Assembly (NCBI RefSeq): GCF_009766005.1
Contig: NZ_LMUK01000025.1
Location: 165,677 to 215,837, forward strand
DNA from: Bradyrhizobium sp. S69
GTDB taxonomy: Bacteria > Pseudomonadota > Alphaproteobacteria > Rhizobiales > Xanthobacteraceae
Length of the DNA: 50,161 bases
Reading direction: 5' to 3'
Below the pieces are notes generated by a model. That model was not told the DNA's origin, did no database searches, and was given only the letters and a program-made list of their open reading frames with translations. This document shows, in pieces, positions 24,508 to 32,354 of this stretch. Numbering within the stretch: position 1 is the stretch's first letter; each line of letters starts with the position of its first letter. Both the position numbers and the translations under genes were made by a program.

Positions 24508-26415
24508 ATGAATCGTCGTCAACGTCGCGCCAATGCCAAGCCGGCCCATCAACCGATCGATCCTGCCGCCGTCGAGGCTTTCAATGCGCGCGGCAATAGC
24601 CTCAACTCGCTGGGCCGTTTCGAGGAGGCGCTGTCGAGCTATGACAGCGCTCTGGCTCTGGATTCGGGCTTTCTGCCGGCCTGGAATAATCGCGGCGTGA
24701 TCCTGAAAGAGATGAACCGGCTCGAACAAGCGCTTGTGAGCTACGACAGGGCGCTGGCGTTGAAGCCGGATCTGGCCATCGTGCTGACAAATCGCGCGAA
24801 TGTCGCCAATGAGTTGGGCCGCGTCGCCGAGGCGCTTGCCGGTTATGACAAGGCGTTGGCGCTCAATCCCGGCGAGGCCGATGCCTACAACGGCCGCGGC
24901 AATATTATGCGAAGGCTCGATCGAATCCCGGAAGCCGAGGAGATGTTTCGCCGCGCCATCCTGCTCAAGCCGAACGGCGTCGAAGCGCATTGCAATCTCG
25001 GCAGTCTGCTGATCGATATCGGTAAACCCGATCAGGCCGAGGCCGTGTTTCGGCGTGCCGTCGCACTCAACCCGAATTCTGTAGCGGCGCTGCATAATCT
25101 TGGCATCACCCTGATCAACCTGGACAGGTCGGACGAAGCCGAGCCCGTGATCCGGCGTGCGCTTGCGCTCAATCCGCAATTGGCGGATGCCCACCACAAT
25201 CTGAGCCTGGCTTTGATGCAATCCGGCCGCCTGGACGAGGCCCGCGAGGCCGCCGAACGCGCCATTGCGCTGGCGCCGCGCGATCCACTGTATTTTCGCC
25301 AGTTGGGCGATATCCGAAAATACGTCGCCGGCGATCCGTATCTGACGGCGCTGGAAGCACTGTCGAGGGACGAGGCTTACCTTGCGGTCGGAAAGCAGAT
25401 CGAGCTGCACTTTGCGCTGGCCAAGGCCTACGCGGATATTGGCCGGCCGGAAGCCGAATTCGAACGGCTATTGGCGGGCAACAAGCTCAAGCGTTCGATG
25501 GTTCGTTATGAAGAGGCGGCCGTGCTGGGCGAACTCGATCGTATGCGGCAGGTGTTCTCACCCGAATTCGTCCGCAAGCAGCGCGGCTGCGGCGAGCCGT
25601 CGGCCAAGCCGATTTTCATCATCGGAATGCCGCGCTCGGGCACCACGCTGGTCGAACAGATCCTCGCCAGCCACCCCCAAATGTTCGGTGCCGGAGAGCT
25701 GACATGGTTCGAGCGCGCGATCGGTGATGTTCGATCTGCGATGGGCCAAATCTCTTGTGGCCAAGTCTCTTGTGGTGAAGCTTTTTGCCATCCCGAAATC
25801 GCCTCGCAGATGTCGGCTGGGCATTTTCAGGAACTGGGCGGCCGCTATCTTGCAGCGATCGAACGGTTGGCGCCCACCGCCTCGCACGTCACCGACAAGA
25901 TGCCGACCAATTTTGTCTTCGCCGGCCTGATCCATCTGGCGCTACCCAATGCCGCTATCATTCACACCGTGCGCGATCCGGTCGATACCTGCATCTCCTG
26001 TTTTTCCAAGCTGTTCACCGAGGGCAATTTCCACAGCTATGATCTCGCCGAACTCGGACGTTATTACCGGCACTACCAGGCCCTGATGGCGCATTGGCAA
26101 CAGGTTTTGCCGTCCGGGCGCATCCTCGACGTGGCCTATGAGGACACGGTCGCCGACCTCGAAGGCGTGGCGCGTCGCATCGTGGCGCATTGCGGCCTGC
26201 CGTGGGACGCGCGTTGTCTCGACTTCCACAGCACCGAAAGAATAGTTCGCACCGCGAGCGCAGCCCAGGTGCGAAGGCCGATCTATGCCAGTTCGGTCGG
26301 ACGGCGGCGTGCCTATCAATCGATGCTGGGACCGCTTCTCGCGGAATTGCCGCCGCTGGCGGCAACGGCACCGGCATCCCGAGAGCCCATGAAGCTATCT
26401 TGGACGTCATCCTGA
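24508..26415 (+). CDS. TPR-repeat sulfotransferase
   Basis: 635 aa. Residues about 20-270 hold roughly seven tetratricopeptide repeats (AWNNRGVILKEMNRLEQALVSYDRALAL and similar). Residues about 365-610 are a sulfotransferase domain with the PAPS 5'-phosphosulfate loop PIFIIGMPRSGTT (368-380), the 3'-phosphate segment HTVRDPVDTCISCFSKLF, and VTDKMPTNF. It probably transfers sulfate from PAPS to a protein or saccharide; TPRs would recruit the acceptor, as in tyrosyl-protein sulfotransferase-like bacterial proteins. No signal peptide; the start is basic (MNRRQRRANAK). The last codons lie inside an inverted repeat, so the C-terminal tail is repeat-derived. A 15-bp duplication adds cysteines in mid-domain. 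Confidence 0.88.
   Translation: MNRRQRRANAKPAHQPIDPAAVEAFNARGNSLNSLGRFEEALSSYDSALALDSGFLPAWNNRGVILKEMNRLEQALVSYDRALALKPDLAIVLTNRANVANELGRVAEALAGYDKALALNPGEADAYNGRGNIMRRLDRIPEAEEMFRRAILLKPNGVEAHCNLGSLLIDIGKPDQAEAVFRRAVALNPNSVAALHNLGITLINLDRSDEAEPVIRRALALNPQLADAHHNLSLALMQSGRLDEAREAAERAIALAPRDPLYFRQLGDIRKYVAGDPYLTALEALSRDEAYLAVGKQIELHFALAKAYADIGRPEAEFERLLAGNKLKRSMVRYEEAAVLGELDRMRQVFSPEFVRKQRGCGEPSAKPIFIIGMPRSGTTLVEQILASHPQMFGAGELTWFERAIGDVRSAMGQISCGQVSCGEAFCHPEIASQMSAGHFQELGGRYLAAIERLAPTASHVTDKMPTNFVFAGLIHLALPNAAIIHTVRDPVDTCISCFSKLFTEGNFHSYDLAELGRYYRHYQALMAHWQQVLPSGRILDVAYEDTVADLEGVARRIVAHCGLPWDARCLDFHSTERIVRTASAAQVRRPIYASSVGRRRAYQSMLGPLLAELPPLAATAPASREPMKLSWTSS
25744..25773 (+). repeat. 15-bp tandem duplication inside the sulfotransferase domain
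   Basis: GGCCAAATCTCTTGT is followed by a copy with one change. Together with the next codons it encodes GQISCGQVSCGEAFC, a small cysteine-rich insertion between the PAPS loop and the 3'-phosphate motif. Confidence 0.8.
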
Positions 26416-26512
26416 GGAGCGGCGTCTTCGCCGCGTCTCGAAGGATGGTGTTCAGCACGGTGCTCGCGGCCATCCTTCGAGGCGCGCAAGAGCGCGCACC
26501 TCAGGATGACGT
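26404..26512. repeat. MITE-like inverted repeat, 109 bp
   Basis: The left end ACGTCATCCTGAGG and right end CCTCAGGATGACGT are perfect reverse complements; an inner pair (around 26435-26446 and 26470-26482) extends the stem. It begins 12 bp before the stop codon of the sulfotransferase gene and so supplies its last residues. Confidence 0.85.
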
Positions 26513-26619
26513 GAGCACATGCGGTTCTGCCCGACGGGGCAAATCACACGATGTTGTGTCCATCCCCTTTCACACCTCCATGGCATTTCTGATTTTCAGA
26601 AATTATCCTTGACTCTTGA

Positions 26620-27060
26620 CCCAAATCACCTTCGTATCCTCGCCATCCCGTGCCCTCGAAGAGGGGCGTTTCGCGATCGTCACGAACGTTGGTGCGGGGA
26701 GCGGTGGACGCCGATGCGCTTTTGACGAACAGCGCGTGACGCGGACGGCAAAGTCGTGTGGTCCTGACGCCCCGATGGCAGGTGTCAAATTCCTAGGAGG
26801 CTCACGCCTCCTGGGAATGACGGTGACAAACAAGCCAGGTCTCGCCGGGGAGAGCACGATATAAGCTGTAAAACCATTGCGCGGGGAAGGCCGGACTGCT
26901 TCCGCTGAACCTGTATGCTCATGTGCGTTTTCCTGTTTTGCCTTTGCACATGAGATCGCGGGTGCAGCGCGCACCCGGTCTTCCCTGCGCCCTCTATCTT
27001 TTGGGGCGGAAAGATTTTGAAAACCTCGGACAAATGATGTCGCGAGAACGCGGAGTTATG
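26620..27060. repeat. Long dispersed intergenic repeat (probable)
   Basis: About 440 bp without a plausible gene. The wording of the sequence (CCTCGAAGAGGGGCGTTTCG, then GGGGAGCGGTGGACGCCGAT, then GGTCTCGCCGGGGAGAGCAC) matches my memory of a multi-copy intergenic element in Bradyrhizobium and relatives. It contains a hairpin at 26789-26818 (ATTCC.AGGAGG / CCTCCT.GGAAT) and the branched structure listed next. Copy number cannot be checked here. Confidence 0.55.
26879..26990 (+). other. Branched RNA-like secondary structure within the dispersed repeat
   Basis: Outer stem: 26879-26894 (GCGCGGGGAAGGCCGG) pairs with 26975-26990 (CCGGTCTTCCCTGCGC), 14 Watson-Crick plus two G-U pairs. Inside are CTCATGTGC (26918-26926) with GCACATGAG (26946-26954), and GGGTGC (26960) with GCACCC (26971), which shares two bases with the outer stem. 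Together they form a multi-branch junction. The G-U pairs only make sense in RNA of this strand. Confidence 0.5.
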
Positions 27061-27087
27061 TCAGCTTTATTAAATCGCGATCATCCA

Positions 27088-27212
27088 CCCACGTCGTCCC
27101 GGCCTTGCGCCGGGACCCATACGCCGTGTGTTCTCGTTTCGGCACTGGAGCAGATGCCTTCTTTTACAATCAAGGGGTGATGGGTCCCGGCGCAAGGCCG
27201 GGACGACGTGGG
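27088..27212. repeat. MITE-like element with perfect 33-bp terminal inverted repeats
   Basis: 27088-27120 and 27180-27212 are perfect 33-bp reverse complements. Each arm contains its own smaller palindrome (CCCGGC...GCCGGG). The 59-bp centre has no coding potential. The element lies 8 bp from the end of the TetR gene and may act as its terminator. Perfect arms suggest recent mobility or gene conversion. Confidence 0.92.
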
Positions 27213-27219
27213 AGTCTTT

Positions 27220-27888
27220 TCACCGCGCCTCGCGCGCGACCAGTTTCGCCGATGCCTTTGCCGGCTCGCTTCCCGCCAGCGCCATCGCCGATACCGCGAC
27301 GACGCGGTCGATGATGCCCTCGACGTCGTTGAGGTCGCAGGTGCCTTCGGACCATTTGGACAGCCGCTCGCTGTCGCGGATGGTCTGGTGCGCCATCGCC
27401 AGCGCGAAGTGCAGGCCCCAATACAGATCGACCTCGCTGCGATCGGGCAGCGAGCGTCGCATCGCGGCGGAGAATTTTCGCAGATGATCGATTTCGCGGT
27501 TCTTGATCCGGCGGATCGGCGGCACCGATTCGATCGAGGCGCGGATCATGAAGCGCGCGGCGGTCGAGCGTTCATTGTTGGGGCCGAGGCAGCCGCGAAC
27601 GGTGGGGCCGACCAGCGCGCGGAGGATGGCTTCGACATCGGCGCGGCCGCCGCCGACGGCTTCCGCTTCTTTCAGTTCGTTGAGCCGCTCGCGGTTGGTG
27701 GCGAGGCTGCGGGTGACGAACAATTCGGCGATCAGTTCGTCCTTGGAGCCGAAATGATAATTCACCGCCGCGAGATTGACGTCGGCCGCCGCCACGATGT
27801 CGCGCAGCGTGACGTCGGCAAAGCCGCGGTCGGCATAGAGCCGCTCCGCGGCGCTCAGGATCGCACTCCTGGTGTGGTCCGTCGGCAT
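27220..27888 (-). CDS. TetR family transcriptional regulator of the acyl-CoA cluster
   Basis: 222 aa. HTH: TRSAILSAAERLYADRGFADVTLRDIVAAADVNLAAVNYHFGSKDELIAELF (about 6-57), the AxVNYHFGSK type usually seen with fatty-acid or CoA-linked TetR proteins. The C-terminal domain is a TetR_C_20-like helical bundle. It is divergent from the acyl-CoA dehydrogenase gene, about 190 bp apart, and an 11-bp motif there recurs in the second divergent promoter of the cluster (31.4 kb). It is therefore the likely regulator of the whole cluster, presumably released by an acyl-CoA. Confidence 0.9.
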   Translation of the reverse strand: MPTDHTRSAILSAAERLYADRGFADVTLRDIVAAADVNLAAVNYHFGSKDELIAELFVTRSLATNRERLNELKEAEAVGGGRADVEAILRALVGPTVRGCLGPNNERSTAARFMIRASIESVPPIRRIKNREIDHLRKFSAAMRRSLPDRSEVDLYWGLHFALAMAHQTIRDSERLSKWSEGTCDLNDVEGIIDRVVAVSAMALAGSEPAKASAKLVAREAR

Positions 27889-27933
27889 GTCATCACCCTA
27901 TGCGGCTCGAGGCCCTGTGCAGCGGGGCGTTGC

Positions 27934-27966
27934 ATTTCAAACGCATGTATGAAACTATGGTTTGAA
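27934..27966. promoter_or_regulatory. Operator candidate of the acyl-CoA cluster, copy 1
   Basis: ATTTCAAACGC at 27934-27944 and GTTTGAA at 27960-27966 form an inverted pair (TTCAAAC/GTTTGAA, 17 bp apart) about 50 bp upstream of the TetR start. The same 11-mer occurs at 31405-31415. Confidence 0.55.
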
Positions 27967-28076
27967 GGCTGGAATGTCAATCCGCCGATCGGGCCGATGA
28001 ATAGGCTTGCGGTGAACCGGTGGCGGGCAGACAGTGCCGCCAAACAATTTAGAGAAACCAAGGTGAGGAGTGTGCC

Positions 28077-29315
28077 ATGGACTTCAATATGTCAGACCGC
28101 CAGAAGGATTGGCTCAACCGCGTGCAGTCGTTCATGCACAAGCATGTCCGCCCCGCGGTGCCGGTCTACAAGCAGCAGGACGCCGAGGGCGCGCGCTGGA
28201 AGGTGATCCCGGTCCTCGAGGACCTGAAGAAGAAGGCGAAGGCCGAAGGCCTCTGGAACATGTTCATGCCGCCGAACGCGCATGAAGACGACGAATTCCG
28301 CGGCGCGGGATTGAGCAATCTGGAATACGCGCCGCTCGCCGAGGAGATGGGCCACATCAGCTGGGCCTCCGAAGTGTTCAACTGCTCGGCACCCGATACC
28401 GGCAACATGGAAGTGTTCATGCGCTACAGCTCGAAGGAGCAGAAGCGCAAATGGCTGCGTCCTTTGATGGATGGTGAAATCCGTTCGGCATTCCTGATGA
28501 CGGAGCCGGCGGTGGCCTCATCGGATGCGACCAACATCGAAACCAGCATCAAGCGCGACGGCGATCATTATGTGATCAACGGCCGCAAATGGTGGTCGTC
28601 GGGTGTCGGCGACCCGCGCTGCAAGATCGCGATCCTGATGGGCAAGACCGATCCCTCGCTGGCGCGGCATCAGCAGCAATCGCAGATCCTGGTGCCGCTC
28701 GACACCAAGGGCATCACGGTCGAGAAGATGCTGCCGGTGTTCGGCTTCGACGATGCGCCGCACGGCCACGCCCAGGTGCTGCTGGAGAACGTGCGCGTGC
28801 CGGCCGAAAATATCCTGCTCGGCGAGGGCAGGGGTTTTGAGATCGCGCAGGGCCGTCTCGGCCCGGGCCGCATCCATCACTGCATGCGCACCATCGGCAA
28901 GGCCGAAGAGGCGCTGGAGAAAATGGTCAAGCGGCTGTCGTCGCGTACCGCGTTCGGCAAGAAGATCATCGAATTTTCGATCTGGGAACAGCGCATCGCC
29001 GAAGCCCGCACCGATATCGAGATGAACCGCCTGTTGTGCCTCAAGGCCGCCGACATGATGGACAAGGTCGGCAACAAGAGCGCGCAGCTCGAAATCGCCA
29101 TGATCAAGGTGGCCGCGCCCAACATGGCATTGAAGATCATTGATCAGGCGATTCAGGCTTACGGCGCCGCCGGTGTTTCCGACGACGCTGGGCTCGCGCG
29201 GGACTATGCCTCGATGCGCACGATGCGGCTGGCGGACGGTCCGGACGAGGTGCATAATCGCGCCATTGCCAGACTTGAACTTCGGAAGTATGCAAATTCT
29301 CCCACCAATCACTAA
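28077..29315 (+). CDS. Acyl-CoA dehydrogenase family protein (ACAD10/11- or LvaC-like)
   Basis: 412 aa. Three-domain ACAD: helical N terminus, beta domain with [21 protein letters not shown] (FAD/substrate segment, about 138-158) and [22 protein letters not shown], and the C-terminal helical domain with [20 protein letters not shown] and [47 protein letters not shown]. The WWSSG and LADGPDEVH features are those of the ACAD10/ACAD11 branch. In that branch, and in LvaC of Pseudomonas putida, the partner kinase phosphorylates a 4-hydroxyacyl-CoA and the ACAD-like protein removes phosphate. A kinase of the matching family follows directly. GAGGAGT precedes the ATG. Confidence 0.88.
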   Translation: MDFNMSDRQKDWLNRVQSFMHKHVRPAVPVYKQQDAEGARWKVIPVLEDLKKKAKAEGLWNMFMPPNAHEDDEFRGAGLSNLEYAPLAEEMGHISWASEVFNCSAPDTGNMEVFMRYSSKEQKRKWLRPLMDGEIRSAFLMTEPAVASSDATNIETSIKRDGDHYVINGRKWWSSGVGDPRCKIAILMGKTDPSLARHQQQSQILVPLDTKGITVEKMLPVFGFDDAPHGHAQVLLENVRVPAENILLGEGRGFEIAQGRLGPGRIHHCMRTIGKAEEALEKMVKRLSSRTAFGKKIIEFSIWEQRIAEARTDIEMNRLLCLKAADMMDKVGNKSAQLEIAMIKVAAPNMALKIIDQAIQAYGAAGVSDDAGLARDYASMRTMRLADGPDEVHNRAIARLELRKYANSPTNH

Positions 29316-29320
29316 AGCAT

Positions 29321-29338
29321 GAGAGCGTTGACGCTCTC
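29321..29338 (+). other. Intercistronic hairpin between dehydrogenase and kinase genes
   Basis: GAGAGCG-TTGA-CGCTCTC forms a perfect 7-bp stem with a tetraloop in the 51-bp gap. There is no T-run, so it probably sets mRNA processing or stability rather than ending transcription. Confidence 0.7.
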
Positions 29339-29366
29339 TCGAAGAAACTAAAAAGGGAGCGTCATC

Positions 29367-30425
29367 GTGGCTGACGGCGTCAGAAAAGACGAAGAGTTCT
29401 CGGGTACCAAGCCGGTCGAGGAGCGGCATCGGATCGACGAGCTGCGGCTCGACGGCTGGATGCGCGAGCATGTCGAGGGCTATCAGGGACCGCTGGTCGT
29501 CCTGCAATTCAAGGGCGGCCAGTCGAACCCGACCTACCGGCTCGACACATCAGGGCGATCCTATGTGATGCGGCGCAAGCCGTTCGGCAAATTGCTGCCG
29601 TCGGCGCATGCGGTGGACCGCGAGTTCAAGGTCATCGCAGCGCTCAGCAAGCAGGGGTTCCCGGTTGCGAGAGCCTATGCCCTGTGCACCGACGATGCGG
29701 TGATCGGCTCGGCCTTCTACATCATGTCGATGGAAGAGGGCCGCGTGTTCTGGGATCCGACGCTGCCGAGCCAGACGCCGGAGGCGCGGCGTGCGATCTT
29801 CACCAGCAAGATCGAGACGCTGGCGAAACTGCATACCTATGAGCCCGACGCGATCGGGCTTGGAGATTTTGGCAAGCCGGGAAATTATTTCGCGCGCCAG
29901 GTCGATCGCTGGACCAAGCAATATCGGGCGTCCGAGACCCAGCACATTCCGGAATTCGAAAAGGTCGCCGAGTGGCTGCCGAAAACCGTGCCGCCGCAGG
30001 CGCGGGTGTCGATCGTGCATGGCGACTATCGCCTCGACAACATGATCTTCCATACCACCGAACCTCGCGTGCAGGCGGTACTGGACTGGGAATTGTCGAC
30101 GCTCGGCGATCCGATGGCCGACTTCACCTATCTGTTGATGCAATGGACCATGCCGGGTCTTGCCGGCGCCGATCTCAAGGCGTTGAACATTCCGAGCCTG
30201 GAAGAGGCGGCGCAAATCTATTGCAACGTCACCGGAACCACTGTTCCTGACCTGAACTGGTATTTCTCCTACAATCTGTTCCGCCTTGCCGGCATCACGC
30301 AGGGTATCGCCGGCCGCATTCGCGACGGCACCGCCGCCAACGCCAAGGCCCTGGAATCCGCCAAGCGCACCGTGCCGCTGTCGCAGGCGTCGTGGGAGTA
30401 TGCGCAGAAGGCGGGCGCGAAGTAG
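29367..30425 (+). CDS. APH-family kinase (LvaA / ACAD10-11 kinase-domain-like)
   Basis: 352 aa. Aminoglycoside-phosphotransferase fold: nucleotide-binding FKGGQSNPTYRLDTSGRSYVMRRKP, the catalytic loop HGDYRLDN (His218, Asp220, Asn225) and the metal-binding VLDWELSTLGDP (Asp240). The RRKPFGKLLPSAHAVDREF segment is characteristic of the ACAD10/ACAD11 kinase domain and of LvaA, not of antibiotic kinases. The likely substrate is a hydroxyacyl-CoA. The GTG start follows AAGGGAG at 7 bp; no ATG fits. Cotranscribed with the acyl-CoA dehydrogenase upstream (51 bp gap). Confidence 0.87.
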   Translation: MADGVRKDEEFSGTKPVEERHRIDELRLDGWMREHVEGYQGPLVVLQFKGGQSNPTYRLDTSGRSYVMRRKPFGKLLPSAHAVDREFKVIAALSKQGFPVARAYALCTDDAVIGSAFYIMSMEEGRVFWDPTLPSQTPEARRAIFTSKIETLAKLHTYEPDAIGLGDFGKPGNYFARQVDRWTKQYRASETQHIPEFEKVAEWLPKTVPPQARVSIVHGDYRLDNMIFHTTEPRVQAVLDWELSTLGDPMADFTYLLMQWTMPGLAGADLKALNIPSLEEAAQIYCNVTGTTVPDLNWYFSYNLFRLAGITQGIAGRIRDGTAANAKALESAKRTVPLSQASWEYAQKAGAK

Positions 30426-30448
30426 GACGGAGCGTCGCTACCAAGTAA

Positions 30449-30545
30449 ACCGTCATACGCGGGCTTGACCCGCGTATCCATCTGCTTCCTTCGCATGAAT
30501 CTTGCGAAGAGGAAGGATGGCCGGGTCAAGCCCGGCCATGACGGT
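30449..30545. repeat. MITE-like inverted repeat, 97 bp
   Basis: The ends ACCGTCAT and ATGACGGT are perfect, and inner GGGCTTGACCC / GGGTCAAGCCC continue the stem, with small mismatches between (ACGCGGG versus GGCCGGG). It lies between the convergent kinase and SDR genes and may also terminate both transcripts. Confidence 0.88.
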
Positions 30546-30552
30546 TCGTAAC

Positions 30553-31338
30553 CTAAATCGGCTTGCCCGCATACGGCATCGATGCGGTGAGGCCGCCATC
30601 GACCGGGATCGCCTGGCCGTTGACGTAAGATGCATCGTCGCTGGCGAGAAAAAGTCCCATCGCGGCGAGTTCGTGCGGCTGGCCGGCGCGCTTCAAGGGA
30701 TTGAGCTGCCCGATCTTGTCGGCGGTGCCGCGGTCCTTGGCGCGATCGAACACCGGCTTGGTCATGCCGGTCTCGATCAGGCCGGGACACACCGCGTTGA
30801 TGCGCACGCCGGTGCCGGACAGCGAATAGGCCGTGGTCTGCACCAGGCTGATGACGCCGGCCTTGCTCGAGGCGTAGGGATGACCGCTGGCGCCCGATTT
30901 CAAGCCCGCCACCGAGGCGGTGCAGACGATGGAGCCATATTTTTGTTTGATCATGTGCGGCATCGAATGTTTGATCGCCAGGAACGGGCCGATCAAATTG
31001 ATGCGCAGGATTTCCTGCCAATGTTCCACGGTCTGCTCGGCGAGCGGCACCAGCCCGCCGCTGATACCGGCATTGGCCCAGATCGCATCGAGCCGTCCGT
31101 AGCTCGACACTGCCTTGGCGATAAAGGCGATGACGTCCTGCTCCGAACCGGCGTCGGCGATCACGGCTTCCGCGGTGCCGCCGGCCTGGCGCACCAGTTC
31201 CACCGTCTCCTTGACGCCTTCGCTGCGATCGACCGCGATGAGTTTCGCGCCTTCCTTGGTGAACAGCAGCGAGGCCGCGCGCCCGATGCCGCTTCCCGCG
31301 CCGGTGATGATGACGGATTTGCCTTCGAGGCGGCCCAT
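30553..31338 (-). CDS. SDR family oxidoreductase
   Basis: 261 aa classical short-chain dehydrogenase. Cofactor loop TGAGSGIG (12-19) with Asp37 in IAVDRS, favouring NAD(H); NAG at 89-91; catalytic Ser142, Tyr155 and Lys159 (YASSK). The C-terminal PVDGGLTAS is typical. It is divergent from the histidine phosphatase gene across a promoter region that shares an 11-mer with the TetR/dehydrogenase promoter, so it likely belongs to the same pathway, for example oxidising a 3-hydroxyacyl-CoA or related alcohol. Substrate not determined. Confidence 0.92.
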   Translation of the reverse strand: MGRLEGKSVIITGAGSGIGRAASLLFTKEGAKLIAVDRSEGVKETVELVRQAGGTAEAVIADAGSEQDVIAFIAKAVSSYGRLDAIWANAGISGGLVPLAEQTVEHWQEILRINLIGPFLAIKHSMPHMIKQKYGSIVCTASVAGLKSGASGHPYASSKAGVISLVQTTAYSLSGTGVRINAVCPGLIETGMTKPVFDRAKDRGTADKIGQLNPLKRAGQPHELAAMGLFLASDDASYVNGQAIPVDGGLTASMPYAGKPI

Positions 31339-31392
31339 GAGTTTCTCCCTTGTGATCTGATTGATGTGATGCCGTGCTTGCCGCTGCGCGGA

Positions 31393-31429
31393 ATTTCAAA
31401 CAAGATTTCAAACGCTCAAGTGACTTGAG
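31393..31429. promoter_or_regulatory. Operator candidate of the acyl-CoA cluster, copy 2
   Basis: ATTTCAAAC (31393-31401) and ATTTCAAACGC (31405-31415) are direct copies 12 bp apart; the second is identical over 11 bp to the site at 27934. An overlapping palindrome CTCAAG-TGA-CTTGAG follows at 31415-31429. Downstream, TTGCA recurs three times up to the phosphatase ribosome site. Confidence 0.55.
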
Positions 31430-31517
31430 GCGATCCCTGCTCTGACGTACAGCGACGTCAAAGGCTTTTGCAAACACTATTGCAGAGACCGTTGCAAAGA
31501 ATTGAAAGGCTCTCGCG

Positions 31518-32237
31518 ATGTCCAACACCGACAAATCGGTTGCCGCCCAGAACGGCGTGGTTGCGACGCGGTGGTGGTGGGTGCGCCACGCGCCGGTGCG
31601 CGAGGACGGCGGGCGCATCTATGGGCAAAAGGATCTCGGCTGCGACACCAGCGATCGCCCGGTATTCGCCGCGGTCGGAAAAATCCTGCCGCGCAACGCG
31701 GTCTGGTTTTCCAGCAATCTGAAGCGCACCCACCAGACCGCGGACGCGATCTGGGCCGCCGGATTTCCCAAGCCCGCAACGATGCCGCATGAGCAAGCTT
31801 TCGCCGAGCAGCATCTTGGCGAATGGCAGGGCATGAACCGCGCGGCGTTCCTTGCCAGCCGGCCGGTCGGCAGCCACTGGTTCGCCGCGATCGACGAGCC
31901 CGCGCCGGGCGGCGAAAGCTTCATGGATCTCTATAACCGCGTGCGCGGCGCGATCGAGCGCATCGGTGGCGAACACGCCGGCCAGGATATCATCGTGGTG
32001 GCGCATGGCGGCACGATCAAGGCGGCGGTCGGTCTCGCGCTCGGGGGGCTACCCGACAAGGGTCTCGCCTTCGACATCGACAATTGCTCGGTGACGCGGC
32101 TCGATCATTTCGCAAGCGCAGGCCACGCGAACTGGCGGCTTCCCATGGTCAACCAGCAGCCGTGGATCGCGGATGCCGCGCACGCCGCGATGCATCAGCC
32201 GGCCGGGCCGGAGGTCAAGGAAACCAAGCTAGCGTGA
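31518..32237 (+). CDS. Histidine phosphatase family protein
   Basis: 239 aa, phosphoglycerate-mutase superfamily. The phosphohistidine motif reads VRHAP (Arg23, His24; RHA in place of RHG as in many CobC-like members), with Arg70 in SNLKRTHQTA, Glu97 in AEQHLGEW as acid, and His163 in VVAHGGTIKAA. All catalytic residues are intact. It may remove phosphate from an intermediate of the kinase-containing pathway or act on an unrelated sugar phosphate; the shared operator favours the former. Followed by an SDR in the same direction, 117 bp away. Confidence 0.88.
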   Translation: MSNTDKSVAAQNGVVATRWWWVRHAPVREDGGRIYGQKDLGCDTSDRPVFAAVGKILPRNAVWFSSNLKRTHQTADAIWAAGFPKPATMPHEQAFAEQHLGEWQGMNRAAFLASRPVGSHWFAAIDEPAPGGESFMDLYNRVRGAIERIGGEHAGQDIIVVAHGGTIKAAVGLALGGLPDKGLAFDIDNCSVTRLDHFASAGHANWRLPMVNQQPWIADAAHAAMHQPAGPEVKETKLA

Positions 32238-32354
32238 CCCGCGCTGGCTGGTTGTCGAAGATTATAAAGACTGCTTAGCTCAACTCGAAAACAAAGCTCA
32301 ACTCGAAAAACAAGATCTGCGCAGCGATCGCCGGATCACATCTGGGAGAGACAC

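Noticed and set aside
29367..30425. Aminoglycoside resistance kinase
   Set aside because: The RRKPFGKLLPSAHAVDREF segment and context place it with ACAD10/11 and LvaA kinases, not antibiotic kinases.
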